From positions 1 to 13,421 of the forward strand of contig CAMDXR010000045.1 of the NCBI GenBank assembly GCA_945877725.1: a stretch of 13,421 bases of DNA, read 5' to 3'. This document shows positions 1 through 6,615 of the stretch, in pieces (positions within the stretch are counted from its first letter, which is position 1; each line of letters begins with the position of its first letter). The notes below the pieces were generated by a model, which saw only the letters and a list, made by a program, of their open reading frames with translations, had not been told where the DNA came from and did not search any database. Both the position numbers and the translations under genes were made by a program. Source of the DNA: Limnohabitans sp. Rim8 (GTDB lineage: Bacteria; Pseudomonadota; Gammaproteobacteria; Burkholderiales; Burkholderiaceae_C).

Positions 1-1036
1 AGTGGGCGCCAATGCTCGCATATTGGTCTTCGTCGCCGACGTACAACGCGAGGCGGTCGTCGCCGTACACCCGCACGCACAGCAAGTCATAAAAAGGGGC
101 CAGCGCATAGCCTGTCTCATCTATCAGTACGGAGATGTTTTTGGCGTGGGCATCGCTGTTGCCGATGAGGTAATTGAACATGACCCAGCGCTGAAAACTC
201 AGCAAGTCCTTGGCCGGTAACTGCAACCCACGCAGTGCTTCAACAATGCGCTTGAGGCTGACCAGCCCTTGACGCTCGTATTTCCAGTCATGCCCCAAGC
301 CCAGCAACTGACAGCCATCCATCTGATGCAAACACTTGACGCTGTCGCCCAACAAGATGCGGTCATAACGCTGGACGATGTAAACCGTCTCGGGCACCTG
401 AATCAAGTGGACTGGTGGCACCGGCAGCTTGATGGCGGCCGCCAAGCGCATGCACAGGTATTCGTTGACAGCGCTGGGCTGGAATTTCACCAGCCGCGTG
501 TCAGGCTTGGCGATATGCGTGGTGGGCGTGCTGCCGACACTGTCATAAAGACGGTCACGCTTGGCGTCATAGCGCAGGCCAAGCTTGTCCTGTGCGCCCG
601 GTAACGACATGCTGCTTTGCTCGTTGGAGGTGAGCAGAGGTTTTTGCTGATCACGGTCCTTGATGCGTTGGCTCAGTTCGTTTTTGCTCAGGGCGCTGTA
701 CTGCTGCTTAGAGGGCACATTGCCTTCGGCGCGCACTGACAACACACCGGGCAACTCTCCACCCAACTGACCGATGATTTCAAATGTGCTGGCATCGCGC
801 ATGTGTATCGCGCTCAAGATCTCTTCCAGTGCTGCCCCTTCTGGCAGCAGGTTTGCAAAAAAAGTTTTGATCGGCTCACCTAGGTGAGGTTCTTTGCGCA
901 ACACAAACTGTGGGGCCAGCACATAAGCATGCGCAGACTTCAGCCAGTCTTCGTCGTACTGAAAGAAATACTGCCCCGCTTGATGTCCGAACCACCCCAT
1001 CGGCAATTCATTGGCCCACACGCGCAATCGAATCAT
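1..1036 (-). CDS. hipA: HipA-family serine/threonine kinase toxin (3' end beyond window)
   Basis: Toxin of a HipBA type II toxin-antitoxin pair. In the E. coli homologue it is a kinase that phosphorylates glutamyl-tRNA synthetase and induces dormancy; the target here is not known. The reading frame gives 345 residues from ATG at 1036 and is open at the left edge, so roughly the last fifth is missing by comparison with the 440-residue E. coli protein. Visible motifs are an N-terminal HipA-coupling domain (about 1-105), the Gly-Ala-Gln loop with Ser144 in the place of the autophosphorylated Ser150 of E. coli HipA, a nucleotide-binding Lys177, the catalytic loop GNSDAHAKN (292-300, Asp295 and Asn300), and the metal-binding Asp317 in PFYDLL. 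The kinase therefore looks catalytically complete. The start overlaps the hipB stop as ATGA, with an AGGG about 10 bases upstream, so the two are translationally coupled. Confidence is high for family, lower for target. Confidence 0.93.
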   Translation of the reverse strand, partial: MIRLRVWANELPMGWFGHQAGQYFFQYDEDWLKSAHAYVLAPQFVLRKEPHLGEPIKTFFANLLPEGAALEEILSAIHMRDASTFEIIGQLGGELPGVLSVRAEGNVPSKQQYSALSKNELSQRIKDRDQQKPLLTSNEQSSMSLPGAQDKLGLRYDAKRDRLYDSVGSTPTTHIAKPDTRLVKFQPSAVNEYLCMRLAAAIKLPVPPVHLIQVPETVYIVQRYDRILLGDSVKCLHQMDGCQLLGLGHDWKYERQGLVSLKRIVEALRGLQLPAKDLLSFQRWVMFNYLIGNSDAHAKNISVLIDETGYALAPFYDLLCVRVYGDDRLALYVGDEDQYASIGAH

Positions 1037-1515
1037 GATGACTCACCCTTCGATTTTTTCTTGATACCGCGCTGCGCTACCCGTGAGGCCGGACCTGGTC
1101 TACTACTTAACTGACTTGGCTTTTGTTGCATCAAGTCCGGCAGCCCCCCCTTGACACGACCCACGAGCTGAGAATCTGGCACACCAAAGTCAGCTTGATG
1201 AAGACCCAGTGCAGTGGCCATGCGACTTTGAGGCGCGGGCTTGGCTGGCGGAGTGAGGCCTGGTCCGCGATCCGTCTTTGGCAAGCCAGATTGAGCAAGC
1301 TCAAGACCAGAAACCTCAAGGCTCAACCCCAAGCCATTGACGAGCTTCGCGAGTTTTCCAAGCGAACAATTCTCTGGGTTCGACTCAGCATCACGAATAA
1401 AAGACGTACTGACACCACACACAGCAGCAGCATCTTCGCGAGAGAGCTTTTGGCGTTTGCGCTCGGAACTCAGCGCCAATGCCAATTCAAGCAGAGTGAC
1501 ATCATTGATTTTCAT
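1033..1515 (-). CDS. hipB: HipB-like XRE-family antitoxin / autorepressor
   Basis: DNA-binding antitoxin that should neutralise HipA and repress its own operon. It has 160 residues from ATG at 1515. Residues about 8-70 form a Cro/C1-type helix-turn-helix. The segment around 42-70 (AESNPENCSLGKLAKLVNG...) parallels the E. coli HipB stretch with NPDN followed by a Leu-rich helix. E. coli HipB is 88 residues; this protein carries about 90 extra residues (71-160) rich in Pro, Gln, Ser and Lys, ending in a basic KKKSK segment, probably disordered. An in-frame ATG at 1536 was rejected as start because it abuts the -10 box and lies upstream of the expected transcription start. The 1515 ATG has a G-rich stretch (GGGGG) 6-7 bases upstream. 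It overlaps hipA by four bases. The locus looks less GC-rich than the metabolic genes to its right, consistent with an accessory module. Confidence 0.9.
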   Translation of the reverse strand: MKINDVTLLELALALSSERKRQKLSREDAAAVCGVSTSFIRDAESNPENCSLGKLAKLVNGLGLSLEVSGLELAQSGLPKTDRGPGLTPPAKPAPQSRMATALGLHQADFGVPDSQLVGRVKGGLPDLMQQKPSQLSSRPGPASRVAQRGIKKKSKGESS

Positions 1516-1519
1516 AAAT

Positions 1520-1535
1520 TGCCCCCAAGAGAGCA
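1520..1535. promoter_or_regulatory. candidate HipB operator O1 (overlaps start of transcription)
   Basis: The 16-bp imperfect dyad TGCCCCCAAGAGAGCA lies immediately downstream of the -10 box and over the expected transcription start and ribosome-binding region. Five of seven half-site positions pair. It shares the outer TGC/GCA and central purine-rich pattern with the two copies upstream. A repressor bound here would block RNA polymerase directly. Confidence 0.6.
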
Positions 1536-1536
1536 T

Positions 1537-1565
1537 ATTTTAAGGAAAATCACCATGTGAGTCAA
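1537..1565 (-). promoter_or_regulatory. sigma70-type promoter of hipBA
   Basis: Reading leftwards, TTGACT (1560-1565) and TAAAAT (1537-1542) are separated by exactly 17 bases, close to the sigma70 consensus. The expected transcription start is near 1529-1531, giving a leader of about 15 bases before the hipB ATG at 1515. This position rules out the longer 1536 start of hipB. Confidence 0.75.
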
Positions 1566-1606
1566 TATTTTGATCTCATGAGAGCAAATTTCGTCAAAAA
1601 TATTGA
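1562..1606. repeat. AT-rich inverted repeat around the hipBA -35 region
   Basis: TCAATATTTTGA (1562-1573) and TCAAAAATATTGA (1594-1606) are reverse complements apart from one extra A. They flank a 20-base spacer that holds most of operator O2. The left arm overlaps the -35 box. It could be a second protein-binding site or a DNA-bending element; no binding protein can be named. Confidence 0.5.
1571..1586. promoter_or_regulatory. candidate HipB operator O2
   Basis: The 16-bp dyad TGATCTCATGAGAGCA has six of seven half-site pairs. It contains the perfect 10-bp palindrome TCTCATGAGA and sits just upstream of the -35 box. It is the best dyad of the three and lies 51 bp from O1. Confidence 0.65.
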
Positions 1607-1620
1607 GTTAAAGTGATATA

Positions 1621-1636
1621 TGCCCCCATGAGGACA
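1621..1636. promoter_or_regulatory. candidate HipB operator O3
   Basis: The 16-bp copy TGCCCCCATGAGGACA matches O1 at 13 of 16 positions and lies 50 bp upstream of O2. Regular 50-bp spacing is near five helical turns, so dimers at all three sites could sit on roughly similar faces of the DNA. Confidence 0.6.
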
Positions 1637-1667
1637 AAATAGTATCAGCGAATAAGAAAGACCCCCC

Positions 1668-2738
1668 TCACTTCCCCCGCCACACCGTCCTAAACCCAAC
1701 GTGTTGCATGCCGGTATCAATACCGTGGGGGCTGCGGGCGGCGGGGCGGTAGCGGCCGCAGTAATCGTCCGAGCACAAAAAGCTGCCGCCCTTGGCGACT
1801 TTCATGCCGCCAAATGGGCTGCGGGGATCGATGTAGTCGTCCTGGGTCAGTTCCCAGGCGTTGCCCGCCATGTCAAACAAGCCATAGCCGTTGGCCGGAA
1901 AGCAGCCTACGGGCGCGGTGCCGTGGTGGCCGTCTTCGGTCAGGTCTTGTAATGGGAACGGGCCTTGCCAGTGGTTGGCCATGGGTTTGCCTTTGGCATC
2001 ACGGCGGTTTTTGACGTTGCCCCATGTGTAGTCGGCTTCTTCTAGGCCGCCCTTGGCGGCAAATTCCCATTCGGCCTCAGTGGGCAAGTCTTGTCCGGCC
2101 CAGCGGGCATAGGCCATCGCGTCTTCAAAGGCAATGTGCACCACGGGGTGGTTGGCGCGTCCGCGCAAGTGGCTGCCCGGTCCCTCGGGGGCACGCCAAG
2201 ACGCGCCGGGTGTCCAGGTCCACCATTGGCTGATATCGGCCATGCCCTTGACCTGCGCCGGTTTGTGGAAAACCAGTGAACCTGCCCGGCGCTGGGCCTC
2301 GCTGAGTTGACTGAATTGCTTGGCGTCCAGCGGGCGTTCGGCCACCGTGCGGTAGCCGGTGCTTTGCGCAAAGGCGGCAAATTGGGCGTTGGTTACTTCG
2401 TGCCGTTGAATGTAAAACGGCGCAACCTCCACCGCTCGGCGCGGTCTTTCTTCAGGGTAAAAGCGTTCCGATCCCATCATGAAACGCCCACCGCTCATGG
2501 CCACCATGCCGGGTGGTACGCCTTTGTCTGGGCCCGTTTTTTGACCCTTGGCTTGCCGATTCGCAGGCGGAATGCCCTTGTAGCTTTGGCAAAGCCTAGC
2601 GTCTTGTTCTGCCGGGTTGGCAAGGGCCGTGGGGGCAAAAAATGCCACCGGGCTGGCGGCCAGAGCCAGCCAAAGGGCCAGGTCAGCGCCAAGACCGGCC
2701 CCCAAGCCAGAGCCCAGACCAGAGCCCCGGGTCTTCAT
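1668..2738 (-). CDS. exported formylglycine-generating-enzyme (FGE/SUMF1)-family protein
   Basis: FGE-sulfatase fold protein, 356 residues from ATG at 2738. True FGEs oxidise the Cys of a CxPxR motif in sulfatases to formylglycine, using copper and oxygen. The catalytic pair is present as CSDDYC (Cys322, Cys327), inside a GGSFLC...CGRYRPAARSP segment very like that of characterised bacterial FGEs, followed by the C-terminal HVGFRTV. Other landmarks are PGMVAMSGGRFMMGS (76-90), EVTNAQF (114-120) and LPTEAEWEFAAKGG (218-231). The N-terminus (1-40) is a Sec-type signal peptide made partly of GxGL repeats and ending ALA-NP, which suggests periplasmic location; most bacterial FGEs are cytoplasmic. 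The TTG at 2753 was rejected in favour of the ATG one base after the upstream hydratase stop, a coupled arrangement. No sulfatase is visible in the window, so the client protein is unknown. A non-FGE SUMF1-fold role is possible. Confidence 0.88.
   Translation of the reverse strand: MKTRGSGLGSGLGAGLGADLALWLALAASPVAFFAPTALANPAEQDARLCQSYKGIPPANRQAKGQKTGPDKGVPPGMVAMSGGRFMMGSERFYPEERPRRAVEVAPFYIQRHEVTNAQFAAFAQSTGYRTVAERPLDAKQFSQLSEAQRRAGSLVFHKPAQVKGMADISQWWTWTPGASWRAPEGPGSHLRGRANHPVVHIAFEDAMAYARWAGQDLPTEAEWEFAAKGGLEEADYTWGNVKNRRDAKGKPMANHWQGPFPLQDLTEDGHHGTAPVGCFPANGYGLFDMAGNAWELTQDDYIDPRSPFGGMKVAKGGSFLCSDDYCGRYRPAARSPHGIDTGMQHVGFRTVWRGK
2679..2726 (-). repeat. four tandem 12-bp repeats in the signal-peptide coding region
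   Basis: Four in-frame 12-base units encode GSGL, GSGL, GAGL and GADL (residues 5-20 of the FGE-like protein). On the coding strand the first two are GGCTCTGGTCTG and GGCTCTGGCTTG; the third and fourth diverge. Gain or loss of a unit by slippage would change the signal peptide by four residues without shifting the frame. Confidence 0.7.
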
Positions 2739-2739
2739 A

Positions 2740-3561
2740 TCAGCGGCCCTCAAATTTGGGTTTGCGTTTTTCTATAAAGGCTTGCATGCCTTCTTTTTGG
2801 TCGCGTGTGGCAAACAGCAGTTGGTTGGCTTTGCGCTCCAACATCAGGGCGGTTTCAAGTGAAGCGTCTACGCCCGCCAGCACCACTTCTTTGATCTGCA
2901 TCACCGCCAAGGGCGGCATGGCAGCAATCAGGCTGGCCATTTTCAGGGCTTCAGGCAGCACTTGGTCATCGGGCAAAACCTGGCTGACCAAGCCCATGTT
3001 GCAAGCCTCTTGGGCGCTCACGGGTTTGCCGGTCAGCAGCATGCGCATGGCATTGAACTTGCCCACCGCCCGCACCAGCCGCTGTGTGCCGCCAATGCCG
3101 GGCATGATGCCAATGCGGATTTCTGGCTGAGAAAAGCTGGCACCTTCGCCCGCCAAAATGATGTCGCAATGCATGGCCAGCTCGGCACCGCCACCAAAAG
3201 CGTAGCCGCAGACGGCGGCAATGATGGGTTTGGGGCAGCGTTCGATGGGGGCCCAAACGCGCTCGGTGTGGCGTTCCAGAATCTCGATGGGCCCGGCACC
3301 TTCTAGGCCCTTGATGTCGCCTCCGGCGGCAAACACCTTATCGCCCCCGGTCAGCACAATGGCGCGCACCGCAGGGTCTTCAGCCAACCGTGTAAAGGCC
3401 GCCGAAAGCAAGGCCTGCAAATTCAGGCTGAGTGCATTGGTGGCTTTGGGGCGGTTCATGCGCACGATGGCGACACCATCTTCCCGGCATTCGACCAGCA
3501 ATTCGCTTTCGGGAGGGGCCGGTTCAGCGTTCGCCGTCAGGGAGGAAGAGTCGAGTGACAT
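2740..3561 (-). CDS. enoyl-CoA hydratase/isomerase (crotonase family)
   Basis: Hydrates a 2-enoyl-CoA to a 3-hydroxyacyl-CoA in beta-oxidation-type pathways in the cytoplasm. It has 273 residues from ATG at 3561, about the usual family size, with a short extra N-terminal tail (1-18). The oxyanion-hole signature FAAGGDIK (77-84) is present. So are both crotonase catalytic glutamates: Glu127 in YAFGGGAELAMHCD and Glu147 in SQPEIRIGIMPGIGGTQRL. A true hydratase is therefore more likely than an isomerase or hydrolase. An in-frame TTG at 3576 was rejected; the ATG at 3561 has AGGA (3569-3572) seven bases upstream. The stop lies one base before the ATG of the FGE-like gene. It is divergent from the plus-strand operon, which has its own MaoC hydratases, so it may act on a different intermediate of the same substrate or in general fatty-acid oxidation. 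Confidence 0.9.
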   Translation of the reverse strand: MSLDSSSLTANAEPAPPESELLVECREDGVAIVRMNRPKATNALSLNLQALLSAAFTRLAEDPAVRAIVLTGGDKVFAAGGDIKGLEGAGPIEILERHTERVWAPIERCPKPIIAAVCGYAFGGGAELAMHCDIILAGEGASFSQPEIRIGIMPGIGGTQRLVRAVGKFNAMRMLLTGKPVSAQEACNMGLVSQVLPDDQVLPEALKMASLIAAMPPLAVMQIKEVVLAGVDASLETALMLERKANQLLFATRDQKEGMQAFIEKRKPKFEGR

Positions 3562-3610
3562 GCGCAAATCCTGCAATTGTTGAGGCTTGAATGTTCATTT
3601 TAAGAGCCCT

Positions 3611-3642
3611 CTGCAACATCGTCCTTTTGGACGTATCTGCAG
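3611..3642. promoter_or_regulatory. interrupted palindrome in divergent promoter region (candidate operator)
   Basis: CTGCA-N4-CGTCC-TTTT-GGACG-N4-TGCAG is symmetric about 3626/3627: both five-base blocks pair perfectly and the N4 spacers do not. It sits between the divergent hydratase and SDR genes, where a TetR- or similar-family dimer could control both. A TAAAAT on the minus strand (3597-3602) could be the -10 of the leftward promoter, but no good -35 accompanies it. No convincing rightward promoter was found. Confidence 0.5.
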
Positions 3643-3669
3643 GCGTTTGCTGTCGGTAAATTAGGCAGC

Positions 3670-4449
3670 ATGAAACAGAAAACCGATTTCGATCAGCGTG
3701 TGGTCCTGGTCACTGGGGGCACCAAAGGCATAGGGCGCGGCATTGCCGAGGGCTTTCTTTCTGCCGGGGCCACCGTGGTGGTGTGCGCGCGCACTGCCCC
3801 AGAGCAAGCCCCCAGTGCAGAGGGGCGCAGCGCCGAATTCATGCCCTGTGATGTGCGCGAAGCCGATGCAGTTCGGGCTTTGGTGGCTGCCATCGTGGCG
3901 CGCCATGGTCGCCTAGATGTACTGATTCACAACGCAGGCGGTAGCCCTGCCGTGGATGCCGCCACCGTGTCGCCCCGCTTTCATGAGGGCGTGATCCGGC
4001 TCAACCTGACGGCTGCGCTGCACATGGCCCAAGCCGCCAATGCCGCCATGCAGACCCAAGAGCAGGGCGGCGTGATTGTGTTCATTGGCAGCGTCAGTGC
4101 GCTGCGTCCATCGCCTGGCAGTGCGGCTTATGGTGCCGCCAAAGCGGCGGTTTTGAGCTTGGCTTCTTCCTTGGCGGTCGAGTGGGCACCCAAAGTTCGC
4201 GTGGTGGCGGTCAGCCCCGGATTGGTGCGCACCGAGCAGTCTCATTTGCATTACGGCGACGCGGCGGGCATTGCCGCTGTCGGCGCTTCGATTCCGGCGG
4301 GCCGCATGGCCGAGCCTTCAGACATCGCCCAAGCCTGCTTGTTTGTGGCCTCGCCCCAGGCGGCTTACATGAGCGGAACCAACTTGCTGTTGCACGGCGG
4401 GGGCGAAAAGCCCGCGTTTTTGGCTGCAGCCAACGCGGGTCAGTCTTAA
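3670..4449 (+). CDS. short-chain dehydrogenase/reductase (SDR)
   Basis: Classical SDR of 259 residues that should oxidise or reduce a hydroxyl/keto group with NAD(P). Visible signatures are the Rossmann glycine motif TGGTKGIG (15-22), Asp61 of the adenine pocket, NAG (88-90), and the catalytic tetrad Asn112, Ser141, Tyr154 and Lys158 (YGAAK), followed by SPGLVRTE (182-189). It belongs to the FabG-like group; substrate and cofactor preference cannot be read with confidence. As first gene of the plus-strand run, divergent from the enoyl-CoA hydratase, it could oxidise a hydroxyl on the acyl-CoA intermediate or on the ring or branch of the substrate. The ATG at 3670 has only a weak AGG four bases upstream. 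A 52-base gap precedes the next gene. Confidence 0.9.
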   Translation: MKQKTDFDQRVVLVTGGTKGIGRGIAEGFLSAGATVVVCARTAPEQAPSAEGRSAEFMPCDVREADAVRALVAAIVARHGRLDVLIHNAGGSPAVDAATVSPRFHEGVIRLNLTAALHMAQAANAAMQTQEQGGVIVFIGSVSALRPSPGSAAYGAAKAAVLSLASSLAVEWAPKVRVVAVSPGLVRTEQSHLHYGDAAGIAAVGASIPAGRMAEPSDIAQACLFVASPQAAYMSGTNLLLHGGGEKPAFLAAANAGQS

Positions 4450-4489
4450 GGCCGAAAGCGCCTACAGTTAGACCGCAAAACAATACTTT

Positions 4490-4494
4490 AGGAG
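4490..4494 (+). promoter_or_regulatory. ribosome-binding site deciding a TTG start
   Basis: AGGAG lies seven bases upstream of TTG at 4502. The next in-frame ATG (4520) is 25 bases from it and has no ribosome-binding site of its own. The position supports TTG as the start of the MaoC-DUF35 gene. Confidence 0.7.
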
Positions 4495-4501
4495 TACAGC
4501 T

Positions 4502-5467
4502 TTGGCTGAACATGAATGGATGAACGAGATCCGGGCCCTAGTGGGCAAGGAATACGGGCGGGTTTATGCCTGGGACAAGGTCAACGCACCCATGATTCGC
4601 CAATGGTGCGAAGTGATGGGCGTGGACGATGCACGTTATTTGTCCGCAGGCACCGTGACGGCCCCGCCCGCCATGCTTCAGGTGTGGTGCATGGAGGGCT
4701 TTACCCAAAACAACTACCCCCCCGGCTCCACCACCGAAAACCCCTACGAAGCCCTCAAGATGATGGAGGCCCATGGCCTAGCCTCTGTGGTGGCCGTTAA
4801 TTCCGAGCTGACTTTTAAGCGCGACGTGGTCGAAGGCGAGCGCTTGTATTACGCAACCCGGCTCGACACCATCAGCCCCGAAAAAACCACGGCGCTGGGC
4901 ACCGGCTTTTTTGTCACCCTGGTGATGACGTTTTTCTCGCAAAAGCCCGAAGGCGACGAAGAAGTCGGGCAGTTGCTGTTCCGTGTTTTCAAGTTCCGCG
5001 CAGCCCAGGCAGCGGCCCCGGCAGAAAAGCCAGCCATGCCCGCACCCGCCAAACGCCCGCCCCCCGGCATCAGCGACGACACCCGGTTTTTCTGGGAAGG
5101 GGCCAAGGCAGGCAAATTGCTGATTCAGCGCTGCAAAAGCTGTGGCACTTTGCGTCACCCCCCTGGCCCGGTGTGCTCACATTGCCATTCGTTCGATTGG
5201 GACACCGTGGAGTCTTCGGGCCGTGGCACCGTGTATTCGTTTGTGGTCATGCATTACCCCGAGGTGCCGCCCTTTGACCACCCCAACCCGATTGCCCTGA
5301 TTGAACTGGAAGAGGGCACCCGCCTGATTTCGCAGTTGGTCGGGGTCAAGCCCGGCGAGGTGCGCATTGGCGATGCGGTGCAGGTCGAGTTCAACACATT
5401 CAACAACGGGGAGCTGGTGCTCCCGCAATTCCGGCCAGTGGCCGTTACCCCAGGAGCAAGCGCATGA
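4502..5467 (+). CDS. MaoC-like / DUF35 (Zn-ribbon OB-fold) fusion, ChsH2-like
   Basis: Two-domain protein of 321 residues with the architecture of mycobacterial ChsH2. The N-terminal hotdog/MaoC-like half (about 5-165) pairs with a small MaoC subunit to form an enoyl-CoA hydratase. An Ala/Pro-rich linker (about 167-188) leads to a DUF35 half. That half has a rubredoxin-like zinc ribbon with Cys211, Cys214, Cys225 and Cys228 (CKSC...CSHC) and an OB fold (about 235-315). In the steroid pathway the DUF35 domain is also the partner that Ltp2 needs for retro-aldol activity. The gene begins at TTG 4502 with AGGAG seven bases upstream and overlaps the next gene by ATGA. The partners ChsH1-like and Ltp2-like lie two and three genes downstream, so assembly of the same complex is inferred. 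The CoA substrate is not known. Confidence 0.9.
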   Translation: MAEHEWMNEIRALVGKEYGRVYAWDKVNAPMIRQWCEVMGVDDARYLSAGTVTAPPAMLQVWCMEGFTQNNYPPGSTTENPYEALKMMEAHGLASVVAVNSELTFKRDVVEGERLYYATRLDTISPEKTTALGTGFFVTLVMTFFSQKPEGDEEVGQLLFRVFKFRAAQAAAPAEKPAMPAPAKRPPPGISDDTRFFWEGAKAGKLLIQRCKSCGTLRHPPGPVCSHCHSFDWDTVESSGRGTVYSFVVMHYPEVPPFDHPNPIALIELEEGTRLISQLVGVKPGEVRIGDAVQVEFNTFNNGELVLPQFRPVAVTPGASA

Positions 5468-6615
5468 ATTTTGAGCTGACCGAAGACCAGCGTGCCTTTG
5501 CCGAAATGGCGAGCGGCCTTTTTGCCGACTATTGCAGCGACGACCAACTGCGCGCGCACGACGTGTCGGGCGCACCCTTCATGCAAGACCTGTGGCAGCA
5601 GTGTGTGGCTTCTGGCCTGCACACCGTGTTGGTGCCCGAGGCGAACGGCGGCTTGGGGCTGGGCATGACCGAACTGATGGCCGTGCTGGAGCAACAAGGA
5701 CGCGCACTGGCCCTGGTGCCCCTGTGGGAAACCCAGGTGGGCGCAGCCGCTTTGGCTCGCTTTGGCGCTGCTGCACTCAGCCCCGTGATTGACCACGCCT
5801 TGTCTGGCGAAGCGCCGCTGGCGCTGTCACTCGATGCTTTGGCGCGCCCCTGTGGCCCTTCCCTTCAGTTAACGCGAACGGGCGAAGGCTGGACGCTGAG
5901 TGGTTTGGCCGCCGCTGTGCCGCTGGGCAGTGTGGCCCGCTATGCCTTGTTGCCCGCCAACGCTGGCGGTGAAACCCGTCTGGTAGTGGTGGATCTGAGC
6001 CAATCGGGTGTGCAGCAAACCGAGGGTTTCAGCCAACACCATCAAGCCCTGGCCGATCTGGCTTTTGATGCCCTGCCACTGCCTGCCGAGCATGTGCTGC
6101 CCGTGGCCGCCACGGCTTGGACCGAGCAATACGCCATTGCCGCTTTGGCATCACTGCAAGCGGGCGTGACCGCACAACAACTGCGCCGCACCGTGGACTA
6201 TGTCAGCGAGCGCCAGCAGTTTGGCCGCGTGATTGGCAGCTTCCAGTTGGTGGCGGGCCAAATGGCCGATGGCTACATTGCCCTTGAAGCCCTGCGCACG
6301 TCTTTGTGGCAACTGGTGTACCGCCTTGATGCCGGACTGGGCGCTGCCCCGCAAGCCTGGGCCACCCGCACGCTGGCCAATGACACCGGGCACCGTGCGG
6401 GCCATATGGCGCAGCACGTTCATGGGGGCATCGGGGTGGACCTGACGTACCCAATCCACCGCTTTATGTTCTGGACTCGCGCTTTGGGCGCGGCGCTGGG
6501 TGGCACCGAACATCATCTTGCCAAGCTGGGCGACTGGTTGGCCAATAACGACACATTGGGATGGAAATATGACGCAAGTGAAGACCTCGGAGCCAGCCAC
6601 CATGCGCAGGTTTGA
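5464..6615 (+). CDS. acyl-CoA dehydrogenase, degenerate subunit (ChsE1-like)
   Basis: Acyl-CoA dehydrogenase fold, 383 residues, starting in an ATGA overlap with the ChsH2-like gene. The N-terminal helical domain (1-115) and C-terminal domain are recognisable: SERQQFGRVIGSFQ (248-261) and HVHGGIGVDLTYPIHR (318-333), which in this family contribute to FAD binding. The middle beta domain lacks the usual SEP..GSD and GxKxWTS signatures. The position aligning without gaps to the helix-G catalytic Glu of isovaleryl-CoA dehydrogenase appears to be Ala224 (Glu221 lies one turn away). This fits the pattern of the igr-type alpha2beta2 dehydrogenases, in which one subunit supplies the base and the other is degenerate. 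The likely partner is the 393-residue dehydrogenase at 8235-9416. Its 3' end overlaps the next gene. Confidence 0.87.
   Translation: MNFELTEDQRAFAEMASGLFADYCSDDQLRAHDVSGAPFMQDLWQQCVASGLHTVLVPEANGGLGLGMTELMAVLEQQGRALALVPLWETQVGAAALARFGAAALSPVIDHALSGEAPLALSLDALARPCGPSLQLTRTGEGWTLSGLAAAVPLGSVARYALLPANAGGETRLVVVDLSQSGVQQTEGFSQHHQALADLAFDALPLPAEHVLPVAATAWTEQYAIAALASLQAGVTAQQLRRTVDYVSERQQFGRVIGSFQLVAGQMADGYIALEALRTSLWQLVYRLDAGLGAAPQAWATRTLANDTGHRAGHMAQHVHGGIGVDLTYPIHRFMFWTRALGAALGGTEHHLAKLGDWLANNDTLGWKYDASEDLGASHHAQV

Noticed and set aside
1123..1560. Plus-strand open frame opposite hipB
   Set aside because: hipB on the minus strand has a promoter, a conserved helix-turn-helix and coupling to hipA; the plus-strand protein has no recognisable features.
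1637..1667. Possible terminator after the FGE-like gene
   Set aside because: No stem-loop followed by a T-run is visible on the minus strand; transcription might read into the hipBA promoter region.
3655..3669. TAAATT just before the SDR start as a -10 box
   Set aside because: No acceptable -35 at 16-18 bases, and it would leave almost no leader; too weak to list as a promoter.
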